Shown: positions 1-8,365 of the stretch, one piece after another
Position numbering within the stretch: position 1 is the stretch's first letter
How the letters are laid out: each line of letters opens with the position of its first letter
The notes under the pieces: model-generated
What the model was told of the DNA's origin: nothing
Databases searched by the model: none
What the model saw: only the letters and a program-made list of their open reading frames with translations
Made by a program: the position numbers and the translations under genes
From: Streptomyces humidus
Lineage (GTDB): Bacteria > Actinomycetota > Actinomycetes > Streptomycetales > Streptomycetaceae
Reading direction: 5' to 3'
Length of the DNA: 64,000 bases
Assembly: GCF_014649655.1 (NCBI RefSeq)
Contig: NZ_BMTL01000018.1
Location: 124,001-188,000 of the forward strand

Positions 1-1
1 G

Positions 2-289
2 GACGACGCGGAGGCACTCGCCCGGATCGTCCTCGGCGGCTACGGGGTGGCCCTGTGGCGCCGTCGGCGCGGCCGGCCCGACGCCGTGTGCGGTGAGTTC
101 CACCGCGGCACGATCGACGAGATCGCCGAACCGGCCAGCGCGCATCACCTCCCCGAGGCCGTGCACGACCTCCGCATGCGGCTGCGCGCGGGACGCACGG
201 AGACCTTCTGGGCCGACGGCGTGGCCCTGCTGTACGACGACCCCCACCATCCCCTCCCGGGCGCCGGCGACCTGCTGGAGGCCCCTTGA
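2..289 (+). CDS. C-terminal end of a VMAP-like (vWA-MoxR associated) protein, 5' truncated by the window
   Basis: The open frame runs in from outside the window with no need for an internal start and stops at TGA 287-289. The visible 95 residues contain a patch resembling G-V-A-L-W-R-R near the left edge and end with A-D-G-V-A-L-L-Y-D-D-P-H-H-P followed by L-P and a final L-x-x-P. That ending is what I recall for the C-terminal domain of VMAP proteins, which pair with MoxR ATPases and vWA proteins in predicted biological-conflict systems. The next two genes are exactly those partners, which supports the call. No catalytic residues are visible in this part, and upstream domains (often a trypsin-like or effector-associated module in this family) cannot be seen. 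Family assignment is from pattern recall plus context. Confidence 0.5.
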   Translation, partial: DDAEALARIVLGGYGVALWRRRRGRPDAVCGEFHRGTIDEIAEPASAHHLPEAVHDLRMRLRAGRTETFWADGVALLYDDPHHPLPGAGDLLEAP

Positions 290-398
290 ACCCAGCCGCC
301 CGCGGGGCTCATCGGCCCCTTACCAGGCACTCTCAGGATGGATAACGTGATGCACGTTCGGACGGCCGCGGCGGTGGACGAGTGACGAGGACCGGATC

Positions 399-1421
399 AT
401 GACCGAATCCAGTGAGTGGCTCATCTACCGAGGCGCCGGCGAACCGCACGACGGGATCGAGCGGCTGCCCTCTCCGCCCCCCTGGCGGGACTTCACCAGC
501 CGGGACGCCGCCGGCTCCGGCGACGGGTCCGAGGACCGCAGGCTCGGTGCGCACCGGCATCTGGCCGAACTGCACCGGCCGGGCGCCGAGGAGCTGGAGA
601 TGATCAACGCGGCGCTCTATCTGCGCCGTCCGCTGCTCGTCACGGGCAGTCCCGGCGCGGGCAAGAGCACCCTCGCCCACTCGGTGGCGTACGAACTCGG
701 CCTCGGCAACGTGCTGCGCTGGTCCATCGTCAGCCGCTCCGCCCTCCAGGACGGGCTCTACCACTACGACGCCATCGCCAGGCTCCAGGACGTCCAGATC
801 GCCGCACAGGGCGGGTTCGGGTCGGCGGCCGGCTCGCCCGGCGCGGTCGAGGGCATCGGCAGCTACCTCCGGCTGGGGCCGCTCGGCACCGCGCTGCTGC
901 CGTCCGACACCCCGCGCGTGCTGCTCATCGACGAGCTCGACAAGAGCGACATCGACCTGCCCAACGACCTGCTGAACGTCCTGGAGGAGGGCGAGTTCGC
1001 GATCCCCGAGCTGGAGCGCGTCGCCGACCGGCTGCCGGACGGCGAGGCGGAGGTGCTGACCGCCGACGGGGTGAAGGTCCGGGTCCGCGACGGCCGGGTG
1101 CGCTGCCGGGCCTTCCCGTTCGTGGTGCTCACCAGCAACGGGGAGCGCGACTTCCCGGCCCCGCTGATGCGCCGGTGCATCCACCTGGAGCTGGGGCGCC
1201 CCGACCACAACCGGCTCGCCACCTTCGTCCGCGCTCATCTCGGTGACGAGGCGGCACGCGCGGGGGACGATCTGATCACCCGGTTCCTGGAGCGGTCGCG
1301 CAGTGAACTCCTCGCCGCGGACCAGCTGTTGAACGCGATCTACCTCACCGACGCGGCCGCGCCGCCCAGCCGCGACCGCCTGGCCGACCTGCTCGTCCAG
1401 CGACTCGACCGCCCGAGGTGA
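399..1421 (+). CDS. MoxR-type AAA+ ATPase of a vWA-MoxR conflict-type system
   Basis: A 340-residue AAA+ ATPase. The Walker A loop GSPGAGKS lies at residues 83-90 (K89), Walker B is V-L-L-I-D-E with D178/E179, and a sensor-1-like L-T-S-N follows near residue 247. The N-terminal ~60 residues are low in predicted structure and precede the ATPase core. The length fits short MoxR ATPases, which act as chaperone-like remodelers on a vWA partner. The start is ATG 399, preceded by a modest purine-rich GACGAGGA. The stop TGA at 1419-1421 lies only 7 nt before the ATG of the vWA gene, so the two are very likely co-transcribed and function together. The link to RiPP genes downstream is by position only. 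Confidence 0.85.
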   Translation: MTESSEWLIYRGAGEPHDGIERLPSPPPWRDFTSRDAAGSGDGSEDRRLGAHRHLAELHRPGAEELEMINAALYLRRPLLVTGSPGAGKSTLAHSVAYELGLGNVLRWSIVSRSALQDGLYHYDAIARLQDVQIAAQGGFGSAAGSPGAVEGIGSYLRLGPLGTALLPSDTPRVLLIDELDKSDIDLPNDLLNVLEEGEFAIPELERVADRLPDGEAEVLTADGVKVRVRDGRVRCRAFPFVVLTSNGERDFPAPLMRRCIHLELGRPDHNRLATFVRAHLGDEAARAGDDLITRFLERSRSELLAADQLLNAIYLTDAAAPPSRDRLADLLVQRLDRPR

Positions 1422-1428
1422 GGGCCTG

Positions 1429-4400
1429 ATGCCCGACGCAGCGGCCCGTCACGGCCCCGTCCCGCCCGACGGGAACCGTCCCGACGCCGGACCCCCGCCG
1501 GCGCACGGCGGCGATCCGCTCGCCGAGCTCGTCGCGCGACTGCGCGGCGTCGGACTCGACCCCGATGTGGCGCAGTTGTGCGACGCGCTGTGGCTGGCCC
1601 GATGGGCCCGGCCGGCGGCCGCGCCGGACGCAGACGAGACGCGGTCCGGACGCGACGGGCGGCCGGCGCGGCCCGGCGGACCGCACGGCCGCGCCGCGAC
1701 CACATCGCCGCGGAGCGACCGGAGGGACCGGAGCGAACGCCCGCGACGGCCGCCGCAGGACGTGACGCCCGACGGGCGGGTGAGCCTGTACCCGGTGCCG
1801 CAGGACGGGGCGCCGCGTGGCCGGGGCGCGAGCCGGACCACCGCGTTGCCGGTGGGCGTGCCCGCCGCCCCCGCACTGCCGTCGCTGCTCGAACTCCAGC
1901 GCGCGCTCAGGCGGTTGCAGCGCTACCGCAGCCCCGCACCGCCCCTGCGCACACGCCTCGACGAGACCGCGACGGCGGAGCGCAGCGCGCAGGCGGGCGG
2001 ACTGATCCTGCCCGTCCACCGTGCCGTCACCCGGCGCGACGCCCGGCTCCAACTGGTCCTGGACGCCTCCTCGTCGATGCGCGTGTGGGACCGCCTCTTC
2101 GTCGAACTGCAACAGGTGTTCGGCCAGTTGGGAGCCTTCTCCGACATCCGCGTCAGCCATCTGCACCAGGGCCCGGACGGCGAGGCGGCCGTCAGCCGCA
2201 GCCCCGACGCCTACGCGGCGCCGCTGCACTCCACGGACCGGCTCAGCGACCCCACCGGCCGCCGGATCGTCCTGTTCGTCAGCGACTGCGCGGGGCCCCT
2301 GTGGCACAGCGGCCACGCGCACCGGCTGCTGCACCACCTCTCCCGCCAGGGGCCGGTCGCCGTGCTCCAGCCGCTGCCGCAACGCCTGTGGAACCGCACC
2401 CGACTGCCCGTGATGTTCGGCGAGTTGAGCCGGGGCGAGACGCTCCGCGGAGCCGCCGCACTGTCCGTGCGCACCCCGGCGGGCGTCCCGGCGGAGGCCC
2501 GTGGGGGAGCGCTGCCGGTGCCGGTGCTGCCGCCCGAGCCGGTGGCCCTCGGCGCCTGGGCCGGACTGCTGGCCGGCGGTGGGCCCGTGCCCGGCGCCGT
2601 CGGCTGGGTGCGCGCGGACCAGCAGCCCGCGCCGGCCCCGCGCGCGGACCGGCGTCGCACGCCCTTCGAGCGGGTCAGCAGGTTCAGTTCCAGCGCCTCC
2701 CCGGCCGCCGGACGGCTCGCCGTCCAGCTGGCCGCCGCGCCGCTGTGCCTGCCGGTGATGCAGCTCGTCCAGCGCACGATGCTGCCCGACTCGGGCCCGT
2801 CCGACCTCGCCGAGGTGCTGGTCGGCGGTCTGCTGACGCGCGCGTCCGAGGACCACGCCGACGGCGGCGCCCAGTGGTACGGCATCGAGCCGGACATCCG
2901 GGACGCCCTGCTGTCCCGGCTCGGCCGCGACGAGGCCATGCTCGTGCTCAAGCACTGCTCGGAGTACATCGAGCAGCGCTTCGGCAAGGGCGGCCCCAAC
3001 TTCCCCGCCCTCGCCCTGGCCCAGCTCGGCGACAGCGGTGCGGGCCGCCCGTACGCGCCGGCCGTCCGGCCCGCCGACCACGCCGACCACGCCGACCACG
3101 GCGGAACCGGCGAGGAGACCCCCGTGCCGCAGCCGTTCGCCGAGGTCGCGGCACGCGTCCTGCGCCGGTTCATGCCGCTGCCCGAGCAGTTCGAGAGCCA
3201 CGGCGCCCGGACCGGCCCGGGACCGGACGCGGACCGGCCGACCCACCAGGCGGTCCGCCGCGCCCGCGCGCTGATCGAACGCTTCGACGCCGAGGGCATG
3301 ATCCAGGACGTCATCGACGCCGTGCAGCTGCTGCGCGGCGCCACCGGCCGCGAGCGGCCCGCCGGCGCGGACCCTGAACTGTGGGCCGAGTACGCGCACT
3401 GCACGCTGCGTCTGTGGGAGGTGCAGGGCGGCGACGAGCTGCTTCAGGAGGCCGAGGCGGCCGCGGAACGGGCCGCCGCGCATCCGCGCCGACTGCACGA
3501 ACGAGCCGTGCTGGCCCGGGTGCTGCACGCGGCCGCGACCGACCGCAGGCGGCACGGCGATCCGACCGGCGCACTGGATCTGCTGCGCCGCGCCGACCGC
3601 GAGTACGCCGTCGCCTGCGCGGCCCCCGGCCTCGACGAGAACCAGGCGCTGAAGCTCACCCTGGAACGGGTGCGCGCCCTGGAGGCGCAGTGGCGGCTCG
3701 GCGGGGACAGCGCCCTGCTCCAGGGCGCGGTCGGCATGCTGGAGGCCTTCGCCGACGTCTGGCCCGACCGCCGGCAGCGGCCGCCCGAACTGCCCCTGGA
3801 ACACGGCCGGATCCTGCTGCGGCTGTCCGGCGCCACCGCCGACCCCGGCCAGGCCCGGCTCTACGCCGAGCAGGGGGCGCAGTCCCTGCGCAACGCCCTG
3901 GACTCCGACGCGGAGCCCTACGACGCCGAGTCGGCACGCGCGCGCGTACGGATCCTGCTCGACCTGGTGGACGCGCTGCTGCAGGCGGGCGGCCCGCTGC
4001 GCGACGCCCAGGCCAGGGTGGACGAGGCTCTCGCCCTGGTGCGCGAACAGGGCCAGCGGGCGGCTCTGCTGACGCGGGCCGGCCGGATCGCCGTGGCCCG
4101 TTACGCCGAGTCGGGCGAACCGGCGGAACTGGAGGCGGCCGCGGACCGCTTCGAGCAGGCCGCTCAGCGCATGTCACGGGACGCGCCCGCGCACGCGGAC
4201 GTCCTCGCCGAATGGGGCGAGACGCTGCTGCGGCTGGCCGGGCTCCCGTACGCGCGCGCCCAGGGGATGCTGTCCCGGGCGATCCGCGTCCTGCGGGACT
4301 GCCGGATGGAGACCCCGGCGGGCAGCCGCCGGGTCGCCCACCGGCTGCTGCTGCTCGGCCGCGCGCTGATGCTGCGCTACCGGCTGCGCGGGGACCGCGT

Positions 4401-4824
4401 CGACCTGCGTGAGGCCGAGCACCTCTTCGGCCTCGCCGCAGCGGACGCGGAGGACCCGCTGCTGGCCGCGCGCTGCAGCCTGGACCTCGGTCAGGTCCAG
4501 TACGAGGCCTATCGCAGCCTGCGCCGTCCGGCCCGCCTCGACCTCGCGGTCGACGCGTTCCGGGACGCGGCGGAGGCCGCTCGGGAGGCGGAACAGGTGG
4601 CCGAAACCGATCGCCGCCGTCAGGAGGCCGTCGAACTGGGCGCGCAGGCGCACCACTGGCGGGGTAGGTCTTATGAGGCGGCCGCGCGGCCGCGCGCGGC
4701 CCGCGAGGCCTACCGGATCGCGCGCAAGGAGTGGTCGCGGCTGCCGGAGGGCGGTCTGGTCGCCGACGGCCCGACGCCCGCCGACACGGCGGCGCGGCTG
4801 GCCGCACTGGAGCGGGTGACATGA
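1429..4824 (+). CDS. SAV_2336-type vWA-like protein with long alpha-helical repeat C-terminus
   Basis: A 1131-residue protein. Residues ~200-320 form a von Willebrand A-like segment with a MIDAS-type D-x-S-x-S (D212, S214, S216) and a later L-F-V-S-D-C-A strand. This matches the Streptomyces SAV_2336 N-terminal-domain family as I know it. Residues ~60-120 are disordered and rich in Arg, Pro and Gly. From ~residue 600 to the end the chain is almost all Ala/Leu/Arg/Glu helical hairpins, resembling tetratricopeptide-like repeats, suited to protein-protein contacts. It starts 7 nt after the MoxR gene and its stop is 25 nt before the fxsA start, so MoxR, vWA and the peptide system look like one transcription unit. 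Expected role: substrate adaptor for the MoxR ATPase in a conflict or signalling system; the actual target is unknown. Confidence 0.8.
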   Translation: MPDAAARHGPVPPDGNRPDAGPPPAHGGDPLAELVARLRGVGLDPDVAQLCDALWLARWARPAAAPDADETRSGRDGRPARPGGPHGRAATTSPRSDRRDRSERPRRPPQDVTPDGRVSLYPVPQDGAPRGRGASRTTALPVGVPAAPALPSLLELQRALRRLQRYRSPAPPLRTRLDETATAERSAQAGGLILPVHRAVTRRDARLQLVLDASSSMRVWDRLFVELQQVFGQLGAFSDIRVSHLHQGPDGEAAVSRSPDAYAAPLHSTDRLSDPTGRRIVLFVSDCAGPLWHSGHAHRLLHHLSRQGPVAVLQPLPQRLWNRTRLPVMFGELSRGETLRGAAALSVRTPAGVPAEARGGALPVPVLPPEPVALGAWAGLLAGGGPVPGAVGWVRADQQPAPAPRADRRRTPFERVSRFSSSASPAAGRLAVQLAAAPLCLPVMQLVQRTMLPDSGPSDLAEVLVGGLLTRASEDHADGGAQWYGIEPDIRDALLSRLGRDEAMLVLKHCSEYIEQRFGKGGPNFPALALAQLGDSGAGRPYAPAVRPADHADHADHGGTGEETPVPQPFAEVAARVLRRFMPLPEQFESHGARTGPGPDADRPTHQAVRRARALIERFDAEGMIQDVIDAVQLLRGATGRERPAGADPELWAEYAHCTLRLWEVQGGDELLQEAEAAAERAAAHPRRLHERAVLARVLHAAATDRRRHGDPTGALDLLRRADREYAVACAAPGLDENQALKLTLERVRALEAQWRLGGDSALLQGAVGMLEAFADVWPDRRQRPPELPLEHGRILLRLSGATADPGQARLYAEQGAQSLRNALDSDAEPYDAESARARVRILLDLVDALLQAGGPLRDAQARVDEALALVREQGQRAALLTRAGRIAVARYAESGEPAELEAAADRFEQAAQRMSRDAPAHADVLAEWGETLLRLAGLPYARAQGMLSRAIRVLRDCRMETPAGSRRVAHRLLLLGRALMLRYRLRGDRVDLREAEHLFGLAAADAEDPLLAARCSLDLGQVQYEAYRSLRRPARLDLAVDAFRDAAEAAREAEQVAETDRRRQEAVELGAQAHHWRGRSYEAAARPRAAREAYRIARKEWSRLPEGGLVADGPTPADTAARLAALERVT

Positions 4825-4849
4825 GCCCGGCGAACGGGGAGGGACGGGC

Positions 4850-5092
4850 ATGGACGTACGGGGCGAGCCCACGGGGATGACGCGCGCGGCGGGGACGGCC
4901 GTGGCGCCGCGGGCGCCGGACGAGACCTTCGCGCCGGATCCTCTGCCGGAGCCGCTGCCGGATCTGCTGGCCCTGGATCTGACCGAGTTGGGAACGATCG
5001 GCCATCCCGTGCTGCGCGAGGTCGTCGCGGAGCTGCGCGACCGGGCGGGGCTGTCGAGCGAGACGCTGTGGGGTTTCGACTCCGTACTCTGA
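4850..5092 (+). CDS. fxsA: FxsA-type precursor peptide, FxSxx-COOH cyclophane RiPP
   Basis: An 80-residue peptide with ATG at 4850 and a good ribosome site GGGGAGGG (4836-4843). The last five residues are F-D-S-V-L and then the stop, matching the FxSxx-COOH signature: F at -5, S at -3, two residues, free carboxyl. The leader carries an acidic/proline segment (residues ~28-40) and a predicted helix around L-R-E-V-V-A-E-L-R-D. In this family a radical SAM enzyme is understood to cross-link the aromatic ring of F to the beta-carbon of S, giving a three-residue cyclophane. The maturase gene lies 414 bp downstream. A second in-frame ATG at 4877 could be used but has a poorer ribosome site. Function of the mature product is not known. 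Confidence 0.85.
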   Translation: MDVRGEPTGMTRAAGTAVAPRAPDETFAPDPLPEPLPDLLALDLTELGTIGHPVLREVVAELRDRAGLSSETLWGFDSVL

Positions 5093-5506
5093 CCCCGCCC
5101 GGCCACACCACGCCGGTCCACGGCCCGAACCGGCTCGAACTGCCGTGTCGCCCGAGGGCCTGAACCGCCAGGACCGCCCGAGCGGCCTGGACCGACCGGA
5201 GCTGCCGTGTCGCCCGCACCGGCTGAGCTGTCGAGCCGGTCCGCTCGAGCCGCCCGAGAGCCGCGCCCGCCGAGTCCGCCTCCGGACCGGTGCGAGGACG
5301 ATGCGAGGGCTGTGCGAGGCCGGGAGTCGGTGTGCGTCGCCGCCCCGGAGAAGCGGGTGCGTGAGCTGATTCGATCGTTTGTCGTCAGTTCTGGGCTGAT
5401 GTGTGCGCGACTCGGACAAAAACGGTCTGGCGGGGTTTGTGCCCGGCGTCGGTCCGGGAAAGCGCCCCCGTGCGGCGCACAGGGGCGAAGGCATGGGGGT
5501 GCTGGA
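5093..5506 (+). other. 414-bp non-coding gap between fxsA and fxsB with an 18-bp direct repeat
   Basis: No convincing gene. Two near-identical 18-mers, GAACTGCCGTGTCGCCCG at 5137-5154 and GAGCTGCCGTGTCGCCCG at 5199-5216, are spaced 62 bp apart. A less GC-rich patch at about 5365-5445, including a run of five A at 5418-5424, could hold a promoter for the fxsB group. The open frame that covers much of this gap in the fxsB frame lacks Streptomyces-like codon use and has no ribosome site, so I treat it as untranslated. Confidence 0.5.
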
Positions 5507-6649
5507 GTGTCCGGACAGGCCTTCCGGCAGTTCATCGTGAAGGTGCACGGCCGCTGCAACCTCGCCTGCACCTACTGCTACCTCTACGCGGGCCCCGACC
5601 GGACCTGGCGCTCCCGACCCGCGGCCGCCGCTCCCGAGGTCCTCGACCGCACCGCGACCCGGATCGCCGAGCACGCCCGTGCCCACGCCCTGACCTCGCT
5701 CTCGCTCGTCCTGCACGGCGGCGAACCCCTGCTGGCCGGGGCCGGGACGCTGGCCCGCTTCACCGCGCTGGTCCGCGACCGCGTCCCGGCCGGCTGCACC
5801 GTCGACGCCGTCGTCCAGACCAACGCCACCCTCCTCACCGCACGGCGGCTCGCCGTCCTGGCCGACTCCGGCCTGCGGATCGGCGTCAGCCTCGACGGGG
5901 GTCTCGCCGCGCACAACGCGCGGCGCGTCGACCACGCCGGACGCCCGTCCTGGCCGGCCGCCTCACGCGGGGCCCTGCTGCTCGCCGACCGCGCCCCGCA
6001 GGCGTACGCCGGCGTCCTGACCGTCGTCGACGTCACGCTGGACCCGGTGGAGACGTACGAGTCGCTGCTCACCCTGCGCCCGCCCGCGCTCAACCTGCTG
6101 CTGCCGCACGGCAACTGGTCCGCCCCGCCGCCCCACTGGGCGGGCGCCCGGCACGGGGAGTGGCTGTGCGCCGTCTTCGACCGCTGGTGGACGGCCGGCA
6201 GGCGGGAGACGCGGATCCGCCTCTTCGAGGAGTGCGTCGCTCTCCTGCTGGGACTGCCCTCGGCCACCGAGGCCCTGGGGCTCGCGCCCTTCGACGCGGT
6301 CGTGGTGGAGACCGACGGATCCGTCGAGCAGGTCGACTCCCTGAAGTCGGCCTACGACGGCGCCGCCCGCACCGGCCTGGACGTCTTCCGGCACGCGTTC
6401 GACGAGGCGCTGCGGCACCCCGCGGTGGCGGCCCGGCAGGCGGGCGCCGCCGCCCTCGCGGACCGGTGCCGGGCCTGCCCCCTGCTGAGGGTCTGCGGAG
6501 GCGGCCACTACGCCCACCGGTACCGGGCCGGCCACGGCTTCCGCAACCCGTCCGTGTACTGCGCCGATCTCCAGCGCCTCATCCACCACGTCGCCGCCCG
6601 ACTCGCGACGGACGCGACCCCCGCGGTCCGCGACGAGGTCGCCTCGTGA
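5507..6649 (+). CDS. fxsB: FxsB-family radical SAM/SPASM peptide maturase
   Basis: A 380-residue radical SAM protein. The [4Fe-4S]-SAM motif is C17-x3-C21-x2-C24 (R-C-N-L-A-C-T-Y-C-Y). A G-G-E-P SAM-binding strand follows near residue 70, and a C-terminal SPASM-type cluster region has Cys in D-R-C-R-A-C-P-L-L-R-V-C-G-G-G-H-Y and a last Cys in P-S-V-Y-C. This fits FxsB enzymes, which install a C-C cyclophane cross-link in the FxS motif of the upstream precursor. I chose GTG 5507 (V-S-G-Q-A-F-R-Q-F) because the conserved fold begins immediately after it; the frame is open much further upstream but looks non-coding there. The stop overlaps the next gene by 4 nt (GTGA), implying translational coupling to the HExxH enzyme. 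In many Streptomyces the two activities are fused; here they are separate. Confidence 0.88.
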   Translation: MSGQAFRQFIVKVHGRCNLACTYCYLYAGPDRTWRSRPAAAAPEVLDRTATRIAEHARAHALTSLSLVLHGGEPLLAGAGTLARFTALVRDRVPAGCTVDAVVQTNATLLTARRLAVLADSGLRIGVSLDGGLAAHNARRVDHAGRPSWPAASRGALLLADRAPQAYAGVLTVVDVTLDPVETYESLLTLRPPALNLLLPHGNWSAPPPHWAGARHGEWLCAVFDRWWTAGRRETRIRLFEECVALLLGLPSATEALGLAPFDAVVVETDGSVEQVDSLKSAYDGAARTGLDVFRHAFDEALRHPAVAARQAGAAALADRCRACPLLRVCGGGHYAHRYRAGHGFRNPSVYCADLQRLIHHVAARLATDATPAVRDEVAS

Positions 6650-8232
6650 TCGCGTCGTCGGTCCCGGACGAGGCTCTCGTGGAACTCGGGAGCACCGGGG
6701 GCGGCGCCGGGACGCTCGCGCTCCTGGTGCGGGACCAGGACACCCGGCGGCTGCTCCTGCTGCGCGCCGTGCTCGACGCGGTCGACGCGGCGGATCCCGC
6801 TGTCTGCCCCGCCGAGCGCAAGGCGCGGCTGCGCGAGGACTGGGCCATGCTCGCCGAGGCCGACCGCGCACCGTCCCCCGCAGCCACCCCTCGCCCGCCC
6901 GGGGGCCGCCACTCACCCGGCGCCCCTCGTCCGTCGGCCGCCCACCCCGGCCCGCCCGGCGCCGTTCACCCGCCCAGCGCCCACCACCACCCACCGGGTG
7001 CCGTCCACCCGCCCGGTGCCGTCCACCCGCCCGGCGGCGCGCTCTCGCCCGCGCGTGCCCGCATCTTCCATCCCCTCACCGGCCCGTGGGCCCTGAGCTG
7101 CCTGCGGGGACTCGACCACCGCGAGCGTTCCCCGGACGGGCGCGGAGCGCGCAGGCTCCGGCAGGACCTCGCCCACTTCAGCGCCGTCGCCGCCGTCGCG
7201 GCGGCCCGTGCCGGAATCCCCTTCGCCGTCCGCCTGACCGCCCGCGCCGGCGTGCTCACGCTGCCCTCCCTCGGCTCCCTGCGCACGGCCGCCCCGGGCG
7301 ACGCCCCCGTCGGCCTCGGGCACCGGGACGGAAGGCTGACGTTCCGTCAGTCCGGCGTGCCGGACGTCGTCGTGCACCTGGAGAGCGGGATCGGGGCCTG
7401 GTCCGGGGCCCTGGCCTGGACGTCCGCGCACGCCCTGCCCGGGCTGCTGCCGGACGCCGCCCCCATGCCCCTGGACGACCTCGACCCGTACCGGGGCGCA
7501 CCCGGTCCCCGGCACCGCACGCTCGGCGGCCCGGCCACCCTCGACGACGCGGACCGCAAGCGGTGGCTGCAGGCCTGGTCCGGCACCGCGGCCGCACTGC
7601 GCACCGGCGGCGAGCAGCGGGTGACCGAGGCGTCGGCCCTGCTGCGCTGCCTGGTCCCGCTGGAGCGACCGCCCGGCGCGGGCGCCGACGGGCGGGACAG
7701 CTGCAGCGCGACCCGCCACGAGGCGTTCGGCGCCCTGCTCGCCAGCCCTCCGCAGGACGCCGTGGCCCTGGCGGCCACCGTCGTCCACGAACTGCACCAC
7801 GCCAAACTCGCGGCCCTCGGCGATCTGGTGACGCTCCATCACGCCGGTTCCGAAGCGCGCTACTTCGCCCCCTGGAAGACCGCTCCCCGGCCCTACGACA
7901 GCCTGCTGCAGGGCGTCTACTCGCATCTGGCCCTCGCGGAGTACTTCCAGCGCCGGGCACTCGTCACCCCGCCCCCCGACGCCGAGTACGCCTGGTCCCG
8001 GCACGCCCGCTACCGCGCCCAGGTGGCAGCGGCCCTGCCGGCCCTCGTCGCCTCGCCCGACCTCACCGTCCCCGGACGCCGGTTCGTCGACGAGATGGCC
8101 GCCGCCTACGAACGCATGGCCGAACACCCGGCGCCCCGCGACCACACCGTCCGGGCCCAGGCGTACGTGAAGGCCGCGCGCGCCCTGTGGACGCAGCGTC
8201 ATGCTCCCGCCCTGCCACGCCCGAAAGGATGA
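6646..8232 (+). CDS. HExxH-motif putative peptide beta-hydroxylase of the FxSxx-COOH system
   Basis: A 528-residue protein starting at GTG 6646 inside the stop of fxsB (GTGA overlap). The motif H381-E-L-H-H385 (V-V-H-E-L-H-H-A-K) sits in a helix followed by a second His pair and an acidic/aromatic region, the layout of 'HExxH motif-containing peptide modification' proteins. For this family, 2-oxoglutarate-dependent beta-hydroxylation of residues near the cyclophane has been reported, with HExxH supplying metal ligands rather than protease catalysis; assigning that reaction here is inference. Residues ~80-137 are a Pro/His/Gly-rich linker with tandem V-H-P-P-G-A repeats separating a small N-terminal segment from the catalytic part. 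The stop is 133 bp before fxsT, with a large inverted repeat between them. Confidence 0.8.
   Translation: MIASSVPDEALVELGSTGGGAGTLALLVRDQDTRRLLLLRAVLDAVDAADPAVCPAERKARLREDWAMLAEADRAPSPAATPRPPGGRHSPGAPRPSAAHPGPPGAVHPPSAHHHPPGAVHPPGAVHPPGGALSPARARIFHPLTGPWALSCLRGLDHRERSPDGRGARRLRQDLAHFSAVAAVAAARAGIPFAVRLTARAGVLTLPSLGSLRTAAPGDAPVGLGHRDGRLTFRQSGVPDVVVHLESGIGAWSGALAWTSAHALPGLLPDAAPMPLDDLDPYRGAPGPRHRTLGGPATLDDADRKRWLQAWSGTAAALRTGGEQRVTEASALLRCLVPLERPPGAGADGRDSCSATRHEAFGALLASPPQDAVALAATVVHELHHAKLAALGDLVTLHHAGSEARYFAPWKTAPRPYDSLLQGVYSHLALAEYFQRRALVTPPPDAEYAWSRHARYRAQVAAALPALVASPDLTVPGRRFVDEMAAAYERMAEHPAPRDHTVRAQAYVKAARALWTQRHAPALPRPKG
6961..7035 (+). repeat. 18-bp tandem repeat units coding a V-H-P-P-G-A linker
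   Basis: Three copies of an 18-bp unit resembling GCCGTCCACCCGCCCGGT occur at 6961-6978 (two mismatches), 7000-7017 and 7018-7035, the last two in tandem. They encode A-V-H-P-P-G steps within the HExxH protein. The unit length is a multiple of three, so copy changes keep the frame. Confidence 0.85.
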
Positions 8233-8262
8233 GGATGGCCTGCGCGGCGCCCTCGGGTGCGC

Positions 8263-8339
8263 GAAGATCGTCGGGCCGAGGCGCGCGCCGAACGGGTCCG
8301 CGGACTTACGCGCGCCGCGCCGAGGTCCTACGATTTTCG
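8263..8339. promoter_or_regulatory. Large imperfect inverted repeat between the HExxH gene and fxsT
   Basis: Outer arms (8263-8287 and 8316-8339) pair as CGAAGATCGTCGG against the complement of a matching CCTACGATTTTCG, with further C/G pairing inward. A perfect inner palindrome GTCCGCGGAC lies at 8296-8305, centred between 8300 and 8301. Both strands therefore read nearly the same sequence. It sits in the 133-bp gap just upstream of the fxsT ribosome site (GGAGG 8354-8358) and could act as an attenuator, mRNA-processing hairpin or protein-binding operator. It lacks a T-tract, so ordinary termination is less likely. Confidence 0.6.
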
Positions 8340-8365
8340 AGGTACTACGTGCTGGAGGCCGCTGC

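Noticed and set aside
1345..4100. Long minus-strand open frame opposite the vWA gene
   Set aside because: Mirror of the high-GC third-codon bias; amino-acid content is Arg/Gly/Ala-heavy without domains, and the plus-strand gene has a MIDAS motif and good neighbours.
5207..5506. N-terminal extension of FxsB
   Set aside because: Codon use is poor, and the conserved radical SAM start lies directly after GTG 5507.
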